A stretch of 23,185 nt of DNA from Akkermansiaceae bacterium (GCA_018676385.1 JABHEX010000313.1:1-23185); one strand, 5' to 3'. Positions 7,922 to 15,916 are shown, counted from the stretch's first letter. A program made the numbers and translations. Notes: a model not told the origin generated them from the sequence alone.

Positions 7922-8758
7922 ATGTCTGAAACGACTGAAGTCGATCCAACCAAAGATACAGGAAAATTTTCTCCCTTCGCTGGGTGCTCCATCTTTATCA
8001 TCGCTGGGTGCCTTGCACTTGGAATGGTAGCATTCACTGCGTGGTCTTACTTTAAAGTGAAAGAAAAAATAGAGGGCTTCACTTTGGATCAACCAAAACA
8101 AATTCCACTAGTTGACACACAGGACAAAGAATCAGAACAAACCGCACTAAATGCTAAATTTGTAGGTTTTCGGCATGACATCGAGGCAAAAAATAAGGGG
8201 GAGATGATACTCAATGCCAATGAGATGAACCTGGCTATCGCGACCTTCGATATACTCAAGCCACATCGGAACAATTTCCATATCACAGAAATCCGCAACA
8301 ATGAGATCGAGGCTCAAGTTTCCTACCCGGTCAAGTCACGCATGGGCAGTGACGAAATGCGCTACCTCACGGGATCAGTTATCATCGTTCCAGAACTCGT
8401 TGAAGGTGGCGCCTTTCCGCGAATCATCGAGATCCGTGCCGACAAAGACGGCGAGATCCCAGACGAGTTTAAAAAGTTCATTTCCGAAACCCTGCTGCAC
8501 CCGATCGTCAACGACAAAGAACTAGGACCGCTGTTTAAAAGTCTGTCGTCTGTCGAGATTGTCGGCGATAAACTCATGGTCACAACTGACCCCAGCTACA
8601 TAGCGCCGGACGCGCCTGAAGAAAAACCCACAGATAGCTTCCTACAAAAATTTGTGGTTGGGTTTGGTATCGTCGCTGTCATCTTTCTTGCCTTTGTTGC
8701 CATGATCATCATCATCTCGCGCCGCAAGGCCAAGCAATCACCCACCACTAATAAGTAA
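7922..8758 (+). CDS. Membrane protein with N- and C-terminal TM helices, unknown function
   Basis: I do not recognise this 278-residue protein. The start is set at the ATG at 7922 (MSETTEV); the frame also holds a GTG at 7904, which would fall within the outer part of the inverted repeat. One TM helix lies near residues 20-42 (GCSIFIIAGCLALGMVAFTA) and a second near 243-265, followed by a short basic tail SRRKAK. The roughly 200 residues between them are soluble and would lie in the periplasm if both termini are cytoplasmic. They contain a likely alpha/beta domain with segments such as ILNANEMNLAI and FHITEIRNNEIEAQVSYPV. The dapL gene follows after 13 bases, so the two are probably cotranscribed. 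A link to the cell envelope is only a guess. Confidence 0.8.
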   Translation: MSETTEVDPTKDTGKFSPFAGCSIFIIAGCLALGMVAFTAWSYFKVKEKIEGFTLDQPKQIPLVDTQDKESEQTALNAKFVGFRHDIEAKNKGEMILNANEMNLAIATFDILKPHRNNFHITEIRNNEIEAQVSYPVKSRMGSDEMRYLTGSVIIVPELVEGGAFPRIIEIRADKDGEIPDEFKKFISETLLHPIVNDKELGPLFKSLSSVEIVGDKLMVTTDPSYIAPDAPEEKPTDSFLQKFVVGFGIVAVIFLAFVAMIIIISRRKAKQSPTTNK

Positions 8759-8771
8759 TTATAAATCTCCT

Positions 8772-9995
8772 ATGCACATTAACGAAAACTTCCTCAAACT
8801 GAAAGCCGGATACCTGTTTCCGGAAATCGCACGCCGCGTCAACGCCTGGACGGAGGCTAATCCTAACAAAACCGAGCGACTGATTCGCTGTGGTATCGGC
8901 GACGTCACCGAACCGCTTCCAGAGGCCGTTAGGAATGCCATGCACGCTGCCGTCGATGAACAAGGGGTCGCCGAGACCTTTCACGGATACGGCCCAGAGC
9001 AAGGATACGCATTTCTGCGTGATGCCATCGTTGAGAACCAGTTCGTGGGACTAAATATCTCAGCCGATGAGATTTTTATCTCCGATGGCTCAAAATGCGA
9101 CACCGGCAACATTCTTGATATTTTTGGTCAGGGCAACAAGATCGCCATCACTGATCCGGTTTACCCAGTGTATGTAGATACCAACGTCATGGCGGGCAAC
9201 ACCGGCGAGGCGGATGAAAACGGCGCCTACGAGGGGCTTGTTTACCTGCCATGTAACGCCGAGAACGGCTTCGCCCCAGCTATTCCGGATGAAAAAGTCG
9301 ACCTCATCTACCTGTGCTACCCAAACAACCCAACAGGCACCACCGCAACCCGTGAGCAGCTCGAGGCATGGGTGGCCTACGCACGCGCCAACGACTCAAT
9401 CATTCTCTACGATGCCGCCTATGAGGCATTCGTGCAGGATAGCTCTGTGCCGCGCTCGATTTTTGAGATTGAAGGAGCTCATGAATGCGCGATCGAGTTC
9501 CGCTCGTTCTCTAAGAACGGCGGCTTCACCGGTGTGCGTTGCGCCTACACCATCATCCCGAAAAATCTCAGTGTTACCGCATCGACAGGTGAGGATGTCA
9601 CTCTGCACTCACTTTGGAATCGCCGTCACGCCACCAAATTCAACGGCGCATCCTACCCCGTTCAACGTGGTGCCGCTGCCGTTTTCTCCGATGAAGGAAA
9701 AGCCCAAGTCTCCGCACTCATCGAGCACTACATGGGCAACGCGGCCCTGCTCAGAAAAGCTTGCCAAGACTGTGGACTCACCGTGTTTGGTGGTGAAAAC
9801 GCACCCTACGTCTGGGTGCAGTGCCCCGAAGGAACCGACTCTTGGGGCATGTTCGACAAAATGCTTGAAGAAGCTCAAGTAGTCATCACACCCGGTTCAG
9901 GGTTTGGAGCAGCTGGTGAAGGCTACTTCCGCATCTCCTCGTTCAACACACGCGAAAACGTCGAGGAAGTTTGTCGCCGCCTCGCAGCGATCTAA
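8772..9995 (+). CDS. dapL: LL-diaminopimelate aminotransferase DapL
   Basis: A 407-residue PLP enzyme that converts tetrahydrodipicolinate directly to LL-diaminopimelate, giving lysine and a peptidoglycan cross-linking residue while bypassing the acyl pathway. The family signature is clear: N-terminal NENFLKLKAGYLFPEI, RLIRCGIGDVTEPLP (37-50), GPEQGY (74-79), PNNPTGT (184-190), YDAAYEAF (213-220) and the PLP-binding lysine K248 in FRSFSKNGGFTGVR. Fold type I, cytoplasmic, length as expected. DapL is typical of plants, chlamydiae, verrucomicrobia, some deltaproteobacteria and cyanobacteria, and is one of the better taxonomic hints here. The ATG is preceded by TCTCCT rather than a Shine-Dalgarno sequence. 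A strong terminator lies 45 bases after the stop. Confidence 0.97.
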   Translation: MHINENFLKLKAGYLFPEIARRVNAWTEANPNKTERLIRCGIGDVTEPLPEAVRNAMHAAVDEQGVAETFHGYGPEQGYAFLRDAIVENQFVGLNISADEIFISDGSKCDTGNILDIFGQGNKIAITDPVYPVYVDTNVMAGNTGEADENGAYEGLVYLPCNAENGFAPAIPDEKVDLIYLCYPNNPTGTTATREQLEAWVAYARANDSIILYDAAYEAFVQDSSVPRSIFEIEGAHECAIEFRSFSKNGGFTGVRCAYTIIPKNLSVTASTGEDVTLHSLWNRRHATKFNGASYPVQRGAAAVFSDEGKAQVSALIEHYMGNAALLRKACQDCGLTVFGGENAPYVWVQCPEGTDSWGMFDKMLEEAQVVITPGSGFGAAGEGYFRISSFNTRENVEEVCRRLAAI

Positions 9996-10034
9996 ATTGG
10001 CTTTGACCTCAGGTCTCCTCGCCCAGCAACCCAT

Positions 10035-10080
10035 CAAAAAAACACCCCGCCGGAGCAATCCAGCGGGGTGTTCTTTATTA
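10035..10080. terminator. Bidirectional intrinsic terminator
   Basis: A perfect 10-bp GC-rich stem, AACACCCCGC (10041-10050) with GCGGGGTGTT (10063-10072), encloses a 12-base loop. It is preceded by seven A and followed by CTTTATTAAATT, so it can end dapL on the plus strand and, more strongly, the TM2 gene arriving on the minus strand. Confidence 0.9.
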
Positions 10081-10096
10081 AATTGTTATATGTCTC

Positions 10097-10528
10097 TTAA
10101 AACCAGGGCTTTTTGTTGGCGATATAGGTATTCACAAATTCTTCGTCTGATTTGGTTAAATACATTATACCTTCAACTAAGCCGATGACACTCATCGCGG
10201 TGGTTGCAAAAATTGGAATACAAAGGAATGAGAGAGCCATTCCAGCGACAGAGACAGCGATCATAATAATCCCCTCTTTTTGATAGCCGAGCACGAACTT
10301 GTGTACGCCTAAACAGCCAAATATAATAGCTAAGATTCCTGCCAGAACTTTCTTTTCCGCTCCAGGAATCTGTCCGTCTGTGGCCTGCGTATCTGTGGCA
10401 GGTGGTTGCTCCAATGCTGAGGGCTCCTCCAATGCTGGGGGCTGTTCATTAGCCTCATCAGGCACTTCAGGAGCAGCTGGGGGCTGTTCAGTATAATCTT
10501 CAGGTGGTTGTTGTTGATCATCAGACAT
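10097..10528 (-). CDS. TM2-domain membrane protein with Pro/Glu-rich N-terminus
   Basis: A 143-residue inner-membrane protein. Residues 1-56 are acidic, proline- and glutamine-rich, with EQPPA occurring three times (14-18, 28-32, 40-44); part of this is visible as a repeated GCTGGGGGCTGTTCA in the DNA. Residues 57-128 form a TM2 domain: a first helix around 61-80 with GCLGVHKFVLGY, the typical G-x-x-G-x-H-x-F-Y/L-L-G pattern, then a second helix around 86-110 and a hydrophobic segment to 124. TM2 proteins are widespread, small and mostly uncharacterised. The start codon lies just six bases after a good minus-strand -10 box, so the message may be leaderless. Expression ends at the shared terminator with dapL. 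Confidence 0.88.
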   Translation of the reverse strand: MSDDQQQPPEDYTEQPPAAPEVPDEANEQPPALEEPSALEQPPATDTQATDGQIPGAEKKVLAGILAIIFGCLGVHKFVLGYQKEGIIMIAVSVAGMALSFLCIPIFATTAMSVIGLVEGIMYLTKSDEEFVNTYIANKKPWF

Positions 10529-10534
10529 AATTAC

Positions 10535-10564
10535 ATTATATGATTATTTTTGCGCTTACGGCAA
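10535..10564 (-). promoter_or_regulatory. Candidate sigma70 promoter of the TM2 gene (leaderless)
   Basis: On the minus strand TTGCCG (10559-10564) and TATAAT (10535-10540) are 18 bases apart. Only six bases separate the -10 box from the ATG at 10528, so transcription should start at or next to the start codon. Confidence 0.5.
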
Positions 10565-10577
10565 GCCACAATATAAT
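10550..10577 (+). promoter_or_regulatory. Candidate promoter of the spermidine-synthase-like gene
   Basis: TTGCGC (10550-10555) and a consensus TATAAT (10572-10577) are separated by 16 bases, with the ATG 27 bases further on. Its -35 lies inside the spacer of the opposing TM2 promoter, so the two promoters overlap back to back and may compete. Confidence 0.45.
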
Positions 10578-10604
10578 TATTGAATTACTGCCTTAATACT
10601 TCTC

Positions 10605-11288
10605 ATGATACCATACGTCAAAATAGCTGAGGCAACCACTCCTGAGGGCGAACCTCTGGAACTGATTGAGCACGATGGAACATTTATGATATGCTCACGC
10701 GGCGAACAACTGATGACCTCCTTCTCTCACGGATCAGAAGAGACGCTCGCTGAGCTTGCCTGCTCGCCATTTCAACCTGTCAACCAACCAAAGGTTCTGG
10801 TCGGAGGTCTAGGAATGGGCTACACCCTCGCCGCTGCAACCAAAGCATTGCCCGGGAAACGTGCTCGTTTTGTGGTTGCAGAGCTGACCTCAACCATTGA
10901 GGTATGGAATCGCACCCACCTCAAACACCTTAATCCAGGACTACTCGATGACGAACGCATCTCCGTCAAAATTCAGCCGGTGCAGAAGATTATCCGACAA
11001 GCTCGTGCCGATTACCACGCTATCCTTCTGGATGTAGATAACGGTCCATCTGCATTTCACGGGAACAACAATAATTCTCTCTACACCCTAGAGGGCCTGC
11101 GAGAAATTCAACATGCGCTCAAAGGGGGTGGCATCCTCGCTGTCTGGTCGGCTCGCCGCGATCAAGCATTTACCAAGCTGCTGCGAAAAGCAGGATTCGA
11201 TGTAAGTGAGAATGCCGTCGCCGCTGCCCACAAAGGCACAAAGCGAAGGACCCATACCATATGGCTCGCGCGAAAAAAAATTTACTAA
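10605..11288 (+). CDS. Spermidine-synthase-like class I methyltransferase-fold protein
   Basis: A 227-residue cytoplasmic protein with the Rossmann-like fold of spermidine synthases and AdoMet methyltransferases. The glycine-rich VLVGGLGMGYTL (65-74) binds the nucleoside, VAELT (91-95) supplies the acidic residue after strand 2, and AILLDVDNGP (139-148) is the strand-4 motif where true spermidine synthases have their catalytic Asp. The N-terminal beta-domain is short, and the usual polyamine-site residues are not obvious, so it is better called spermidine-synthase-like than SpeE. Bacteria often carry such orphan homologues of unknown substrate. No decarboxylase gene for polyamine synthesis lies nearby. 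The gene is divergent from the TM2 gene and has no Shine-Dalgarno sequence (CTTCTC just before ATG). Confidence 0.8.
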   Translation: MIPYVKIAEATTPEGEPLELIEHDGTFMICSRGEQLMTSFSHGSEETLAELACSPFQPVNQPKVLVGGLGMGYTLAAATKALPGKRARFVVAELTSTIEVWNRTHLKHLNPGLLDDERISVKIQPVQKIIRQARADYHAILLDVDNGPSAFHGNNNNSLYTLEGLREIQHALKGGGILAVWSARRDQAFTKLLRKAGFDVSENAVAAAHKGTKRRTHTIWLARKKIY

Positions 11289-11342
11289 ACAACTGGCTGT
11301 CGGGGGCCGCTCTATCTTTAATCCTTTCTCATTACCAATATC

Positions 11343-12737
11343 ATGCAACGTATTCTGCAACTTACTCTCGCTAGCGTTATTATTTTATCTGCACAAGCAG
11401 AGGAACATACCGTGACTGAAAAACCATTCCGCACGGAAAGCACACTGAACGCCGTATTTCTTCCTGAGAAATTCACATCATATACGATAAAGCCAAACAT
11501 ATGGACCGACTTTACCATAAGCTCGCTCGTTTCCCAAGGTGCTCAGGTAAAAAAAGGCGCCACTCTTATCGGCATCGATACTAAAGACATTGATAAAAAC
11601 ATCGCTGAAGCGGAAAAATCCCGCATATCAGCCACGCTTGCCTTGGCACAAGCCAAACACGAACTCGCACAGCTCAAGATCGCTACTCCACAGAATTTGG
11701 AAGCATCTGCACGCAACGAAAAACAAACAGCCGAGGACCTCAAGTGGTATATCGAGATAGGCCACCCCAAGGAAATTGAAGTGACCAAGCGCAGTATAAA
11801 ATCGGCCGAGCTCCGACTCGCATACCAACAAGAAGAACTCAAGCAGCTGCTCAAGATGTATGGCGAGGACAATAAGACCGAAGAGACTGAAGAAATCATT
11901 CTCAAGCGCACACGCAATTCTGTTGAACAAGCAGAGTTCGCCTTAAAGGCTGCAAAAATAGAAGTCAAAAGATCACTAGCCATCAGCATACCACGTAAGC
12001 TCAAAGCCATGCAGCGGGCAAGCGATATGGCACGCATCGCAAACGCTGCAGCTCAAGAGCAACTCCCACGCGCCCTCAAGCTAAAGCAACTCACCGTGGC
12101 CAAGGCAGAGCGTGACGATAAAAAAAGCATTGAGAATCTTGCCCAGCTAAAAGCAGACCGCACAATGATGAACATCACCGCTCCTGCAGACGGCGTGGTT
12201 TACTACGGTAGTATGCACCACGGAAGCTGGAACCCCGCTGCTGCTGACAAAGTTCTTAAGATTGGCGGTAAGCTGCCCAGTAACACATCACTGATGACAT
12301 TCATCCCCGCAGACTCACCACTCCAACTCTCAGCATTTGCTACAGATAAACAGCTCACTAATCTCGCCGCCGGAGCCAAAGGGTTCGCCATTTCCAATTT
12401 GAATCGCTACCGTAGCATACCAGTCAGCATTTCCTCCCTCGCAACCTACCCCAAGACCGACCGCACCTACCACGTTGCTCTCAAACCAACTCTCGGTAAA
12501 GCCGACAAAATTGTGCCGGGCATGAAGGCTACAATTCAAATCCAAGGTCAAAAATTCGACAAGGCACTAGTTGTCCCAGCTAATTTTCTCAACCGCCAGT
12601 CCGACGGATCTTATTCCGTTAAACTGAAACTCGCCAATGGAAAAACCGATAACCGTGCAGTGACTATTGGCGCCTCAAATAAAGATTCTGCTGTCATTAC
12701 TAAAGGCATCGAAAAAGGCCAAGTCATTGTAAGGTAA
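11343..12737 (+). CDS. HlyD/RND-type periplasmic adaptor (membrane fusion protein)
   Basis: A 464-residue exported protein. A signal peptide covers residues 1-19 (cut likely after AQA). A lipoyl half-motif lies near 55-80 (SLVSQGAQVKKGATLIGID), a very long helical hairpin rich in Glu, Lys and Ala spans about 82-275, and the second lipoyl half is ITAPADGVVYYGS at 278-290. A beta-barrel follows, then the membrane-proximal strand pair with VPGMKATIQI (391-400) and ALVVPANFL (408-416) as in RND and MacA adaptors. Such adaptors bridge an inner-membrane pump and an outer-membrane channel, yet neither is encoded nearby; downstream are two other exported proteins. The pump may be elsewhere, or the adaptor may have another use. 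No lipobox is seen, so it should be a free periplasmic form. Confidence 0.85.
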   Translation: MQRILQLTLASVIILSAQAEEHTVTEKPFRTESTLNAVFLPEKFTSYTIKPNIWTDFTISSLVSQGAQVKKGATLIGIDTKDIDKNIAEAEKSRISATLALAQAKHELAQLKIATPQNLEASARNEKQTAEDLKWYIEIGHPKEIEVTKRSIKSAELRLAYQQEELKQLLKMYGEDNKTEETEEIILKRTRNSVEQAEFALKAAKIEVKRSLAISIPRKLKAMQRASDMARIANAAAQEQLPRALKLKQLTVAKAERDDKKSIENLAQLKADRTMMNITAPADGVVYYGSMHHGSWNPAAADKVLKIGGKLPSNTSLMTFIPADSPLQLSAFATDKQLTNLAAGAKGFAISNLNRYRSIPVSISSLATYPKTDRTYHVALKPTLGKADKIVPGMKATIQIQGQKFDKALVVPANFLNRQSDGSYSVKLKLANGKTDNRAVTIGASNKDSAVITKGIEKGQVIVR

Positions 12738-12762
12738 GCGAAAAAATTTAAATAGTAAATTG

Positions 12763-13890
12763 GTGCTCCGCTCTCTCCTCATTATCGGCCTTCTGACTAC
12801 CTCTGCATTTACCCAAAATGCAAAGGTGGACACCATGCCCGATATCAATGCTGCCATCACGCGTGGTGTTGATTTTCTGTTAAAGCACCAGAATAAAGAC
12901 GGGTCATTCGGCACCGCAAATCGCACTAAAGGTCTAAATATTTATGCCCCGCTGCCCGATGCACATCAAGCGTTTCATATGGGTAGCTCAGCTCTTGCCT
13001 TGCACGGTTTGTTAGAAAGCGGTGATGCTCGTCCCAGCACCATCATCGCGATTAGAAATGCCGAAAAATGGCTACTTAATAATTTACCAAAAACCAGAAA
13101 CTTAAACCGAGGCGCCACCTACAACGTTTGGGCACATGCTTATGGCCTCCGTGCACTAGCATCTCTCTACCGCCATAACAATAATTCGCAAAAGCGTTCC
13201 GAATATAAACGTCAGGCAGAACTTCAGATCGCCAAACTTGTCAGCCAAGAAGACATCGGCCGAGGTTGGGGATACTATGACATGGATGATATCAAGACCG
13301 CCAAACCATCGGGGCTCATTATGAGCTTCACGACCGCCACGATCATGCTCGCGATGCACGATGTTTCCTCTTCCATGGATATCAAGCTGCCAGAAAAAAT
13401 TGTCCAGCGGGGTATCGAAAGCCTGCAAGCCATGCGCAACCCAGACTCCACTTACGCCTATTCATATGGCCATCGCTGGAAACCGCGTGGATTAATTAAT
13501 AGGCCCGCAGGATCACTCGGAAGATCTCAAACTTGTAATGCCGCACTGAGAAAATTTGGAGATAAAGATATCACCGACGACGTAATACGCACTTGGCTAA
13601 AAAGGCTATTCGAACGTCAAGGATGGCTCGATCACGGACGTAAACGCCCAATACCCCATGAAGCACCCGCAGCCGTAGCCGGATATTTTTACTACTACGG
13701 TCACTATTACGCCTCTGAGTGCATTCATATTCTGCCCAAAAAGGAACGCAGCTCACTAAAAAAGAAACTTGCAGCGCTGATGATCGAGCGACAGGAAAGC
13801 AACGGTTCATGGTGGGATTTCCCGCTCTACAACTACCATTACGCCTATGGCACTGGTTATACATTAGCAATTCTGTCGAGATGTCGATAA
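12763..13890 (+). CDS. Secreted prenyltransferase/squalene-oxidase-repeat (alpha/alpha-toroid) protein
   Basis: A roughly 375-residue exported protein. The start is GTG at 12763 or the adjacent TTG at 12760; both precede a signal peptide (LRSLLIIGLLTTSAFT, cut near residue 18). The mature part shows the repeat pattern of terpenoid-cyclase-like toroids: AITRGVDFLLKHQNKDGSFG (32-51), GRGWGYYD (167-174), and later GSWWDFPLYNYHYAYGTGYTLAIL (349-372), each a QW-like turn at a helix end. The DxDD acid motif of squalene-hopene cyclases is absent, so it is unlikely to be a terpene cyclase; secreted members of this superfamily are common in planctomycetes and verrucomicrobia and are largely uncharacterised. 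It starts 25 bases after the adaptor gene and is likely cotranscribed with it. Confidence 0.8.
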   Translation: MLRSLLIIGLLTTSAFTQNAKVDTMPDINAAITRGVDFLLKHQNKDGSFGTANRTKGLNIYAPLPDAHQAFHMGSSALALHGLLESGDARPSTIIAIRNAEKWLLNNLPKTRNLNRGATYNVWAHAYGLRALASLYRHNNNSQKRSEYKRQAELQIAKLVSQEDIGRGWGYYDMDDIKTAKPSGLIMSFTTATIMLAMHDVSSSMDIKLPEKIVQRGIESLQAMRNPDSTYAYSYGHRWKPRGLINRPAGSLGRSQTCNAALRKFGDKDITDDVIRTWLKRLFERQGWLDHGRKRPIPHEAPAAVAGYFYYYGHYYASECIHILPKKERSSLKKKLAALMIERQESNGSWWDFPLYNYHYAYGTGYTLAILSRCR

Positions 13891-13961
13891 GAGAGGTTCA
13901 TCAACTGCGAAACGCCATCTCATTTGACACCACCTTGATCATAGGCTAGTTGTGATTCGTT

Positions 13962-14678
13962 ATGCATAATTCTGCTTTATCATCACTGGTCATACTACTT
14001 GGCATCTTCAACGTCTCACATGCTGCTACTCAAGTTTTTAATTCCGTCGCTGAAACTACATTAAATCAATCGTCCCCTGACAACAATATGGGTGGCCACA
14101 CTACATTTTTGGCTGGAGTAACAAACAGAGGGGAGTTTCGCCGTGGCTTAATCAGGTTCGACGTCTCCAGTTTGCCCTCAAACTCGACAATCACTTCAGT
14201 ATCGCTGCAGCTAACCGTGCCTGATGGGAATATTGCCAACACTCCCAATTTTGCACTCCACAGAATGATTACGGCATGGGTAGAAGGTAATAAGAGCGGA
14301 AATAATGGTGCTGCCGCAACTGCTGGCGAGGCTACATGGAACACATCTGGGATCGGCGACTGGGAATCACCTGGTGCTGGCATTGGTGTTGATTATATTA
14401 CATCCCAATCCGCCGATATCAACGTTAACGGTGTGGGCTCATACAACTGGACCTCCGCCGGCCTCACTGCAGACGTTCAAGCATGGGTCAGCGGTTCTTC
14501 CGCCAACAACGGCTGGATCATGATCGAAACAACTGGTGTCAACCAAACAGCTCGCCGCTTCAGCGCCACGAGCGATCCCGCTCTCACCGTCGTTTACTCT
14601 GCTGTCCCCGAAACATCATCGACCGCCATGTTCGCCCTTGGCGGCATCACACTGCTCGTCAGAAAGCGCAAATCTTAA
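13962..14678 (+). CDS. DNRLRE-domain secreted protein with PEP-CTERM-like sorting tail
   Basis: A 238-residue exported protein. A signal peptide ends near residue 21 (NVSHA). Residues 22-212 form a jelly-roll of the DNRLRE type: an early QVFNSVAETTLNQ, FRRGLIRFDVSSLPSNSTITSVSL (59-82), the aromatic ITAWVEGN (103-110), TWNTSGIGDWESPGAG, and the late LTADVQAWVSG (168-178) and NNGWIMIET (182-190). The tail VPETSSTAMFALGGITLLVRKRKS (215-238) has the order of a PEP-CTERM signal (VPE motif, hydrophobic helix, basic end) but with Thr in place of Pro in the motif. Exosortase/archaeosortase-type sorting to the surface is therefore likely. The stop lies only seven bases from the convergent gene at 14686. 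Confidence 0.87.
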   Translation: MHNSALSSLVILLGIFNVSHAATQVFNSVAETTLNQSSPDNNMGGHTTFLAGVTNRGEFRRGLIRFDVSSLPSNSTITSVSLQLTVPDGNIANTPNFALHRMITAWVEGNKSGNNGAAATAGEATWNTSGIGDWESPGAGIGVDYITSQSADINVNGVGSYNWTSAGLTADVQAWVSGSSANNGWIMIETTGVNQTARRFSATSDPALTVVYSAVPETSSTAMFALGGITLLVRKRKS

Positions 14679-14685
14679 CTCTCTC

Positions 14686-15747
14686 TCACCCCATAAACGT
14701 CCTTTTGCCGCGATAGGTGAAGTCAGGCTCATAAAGCATATACTCGATGTGCGCCTTGGTTAGTTCACCCATAGTTTCACATTCACTAAATCGGTCAGTC
14801 TCGTGAATTCTCATAAGTTCTTCGCGAAGTTGGGAAACGTGTTTCTGTGGTGACAATTCCTCCCGCGCCATTGACGCTAAAAGTGCTTGAAGCCGCCGTT
14901 TTTCAGCCCGCGCGCGCCGTGCCATCTGCGTACGCTCTTCCTCCGCATACTGAGCGATTGTGGTGCGGTTCATCTCACGGAAACTGAGTCGCGTGACGTC
15001 CCTATTTGATGAAAAACGGTATGCCATGTAGATTTTTGCCCCTCCTTGATAAGACTGCTGATCGAAATCTATCGGCCTCACACGATACTGCACCTCCTCA
15101 AAATCTGGCGTTACATCCACAACGTAATTGACTGATCTCATATCACCCAACAATCGGATAAAGCAGCGCTCATTAAATTTAACAAACTCTTTGGCAATAC
15201 GAATGCGGTTAATTTCTGGCATCGTCAGATAGTCTTGGCTAAACACATCTCCAGGGAGTCCTGCGATATGCTCCTCAATCAGGGTATTTCCTCTAATCAT
15301 ATAGTTGATTCTGTTGGGTGAGAGGATGTGCTCAAGCTCAAGACCATAGATTCGTGACGCATCAGCATGTTTTACGTAGTAATAATCTGAGTTGTCATTA
15401 TATTTATTTGTAATCCGAATTCGAAATGGCCGCGAGTTCCCAAACTCACCAAAATCTATGCGATCTACCATGAGATGTTCGTGATGGGCAGTATCGCCGC
15501 CTACTTTGAGTTCGGAATATATCTGCGTTAGTTGCGGGCGCAGCTCCATCATCACCTCATGCGGGTACATCACCGTAAGCCACAAGGTTTCTTTACCACT
15601 TGGATCCTCGTAGGGAATAGATCCGGTGAAACGCAACAGCTCATCATAGACCAAGGGAATATCTGTATATCGCCCAAAATGGTAAAGATACTGCCCCAGC
15701 CATTGGCTGACGTCGTAGTGTTGCTTGCGTCGGGAAATAATCGGCAT
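14686..15747 (-). CDS. Conserved-looking protein with kinase-like motifs, unknown function
   Basis: I do not recognise this 353-residue soluble protein by name. No signal peptide or TM helix is seen, so it should be cytoplasmic. The middle resembles the phosphotransferase (protein-kinase-like) fold: YYYVKHAD with Lys126 as a possible beta-3 lysine, LELEH (136-140) as a possible alpha-C, NTLIEEHIAGLPGDVF (154-169) like the hinge of APH/HipA-type kinases, LLGDMRSVNYVV (199-210) with the D-x4-N spacing (Asp202, Asn207) of a catalytic loop, and VRPIDFDQ (223-230) like the metal-binding Asp motif 20 residues later. A charged helix rich in Arg, Glu and Ala (about 265-298) follows, likely a coiled coil. 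No glycine-rich loop is obvious, so activity is uncertain. The kinase idea is inference from motif order only. Confidence 0.75.
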   Translation of the reverse strand: MPIISRRKQHYDVSQWLGQYLYHFGRYTDIPLVYDELLRFTGSIPYEDPSGKETLWLTVMYPHEVMMELRPQLTQIYSELKVGGDTAHHEHLMVDRIDFGEFGNSRPFRIRITNKYNDNSDYYYVKHADASRIYGLELEHILSPNRINYMIRGNTLIEEHIAGLPGDVFSQDYLTMPEINRIRIAKEFVKFNERCFIRLLGDMRSVNYVVDVTPDFEEVQYRVRPIDFDQQSYQGGAKIYMAYRFSSNRDVTRLSFREMNRTTIAQYAEEERTQMARRARAEKRRLQALLASMAREELSPQKHVSQLREELMRIHETDRFSECETMGELTKAHIEYMLYEPDFTYRGKRTFMG

Positions 15748-15824
15748 TCTTGCCGTGTGTCATGACAGATCGTAGATTAAAAATCAAACTTGTAATCTGG
15801 AAGTAATGCCAATCACGCATTCGC

Positions 15825-15854
15825 TTGACGCGCACCCTTCGTGGCATCTATTCT
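15825..15854 (+). promoter_or_regulatory. Candidate sigma70 promoter of accBC
   Basis: TTGACG (15825-15830) and TATTCT (15849-15854) are 18 bases apart and would give a leader of about 55 bases before the accB GTG. No other promoter of similar quality is seen in the spacer shared with the minus-strand gene. Confidence 0.45.
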
Positions 15855-15916
15855 CCAACCATCACGGCGTGCATGACTTATCGTAACGCCATTATCACCA
15901 CCAAACCAATATCACT

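Noticed and set aside
9214..9882. A 222-codon plus-strand frame within dapL
   Set aside because: It overlaps dapL in another frame and its translation is low-complexity Pro/Ser/Thr/Arg, the usual shadow composition.
11543..12037. A 164-codon minus-strand frame opposite the adaptor gene
   Set aside because: It is a Ser/Leu/Cys-rich mirror of the coiled-coil coding region, without a start context or a domain.
13924..13952. Perfect TTGACA upstream of the DNRLRE gene
   Set aside because: No acceptable -10 hexamer lies 16-18 bases downstream (TAGTTG at best), so it was not listed as a promoter.
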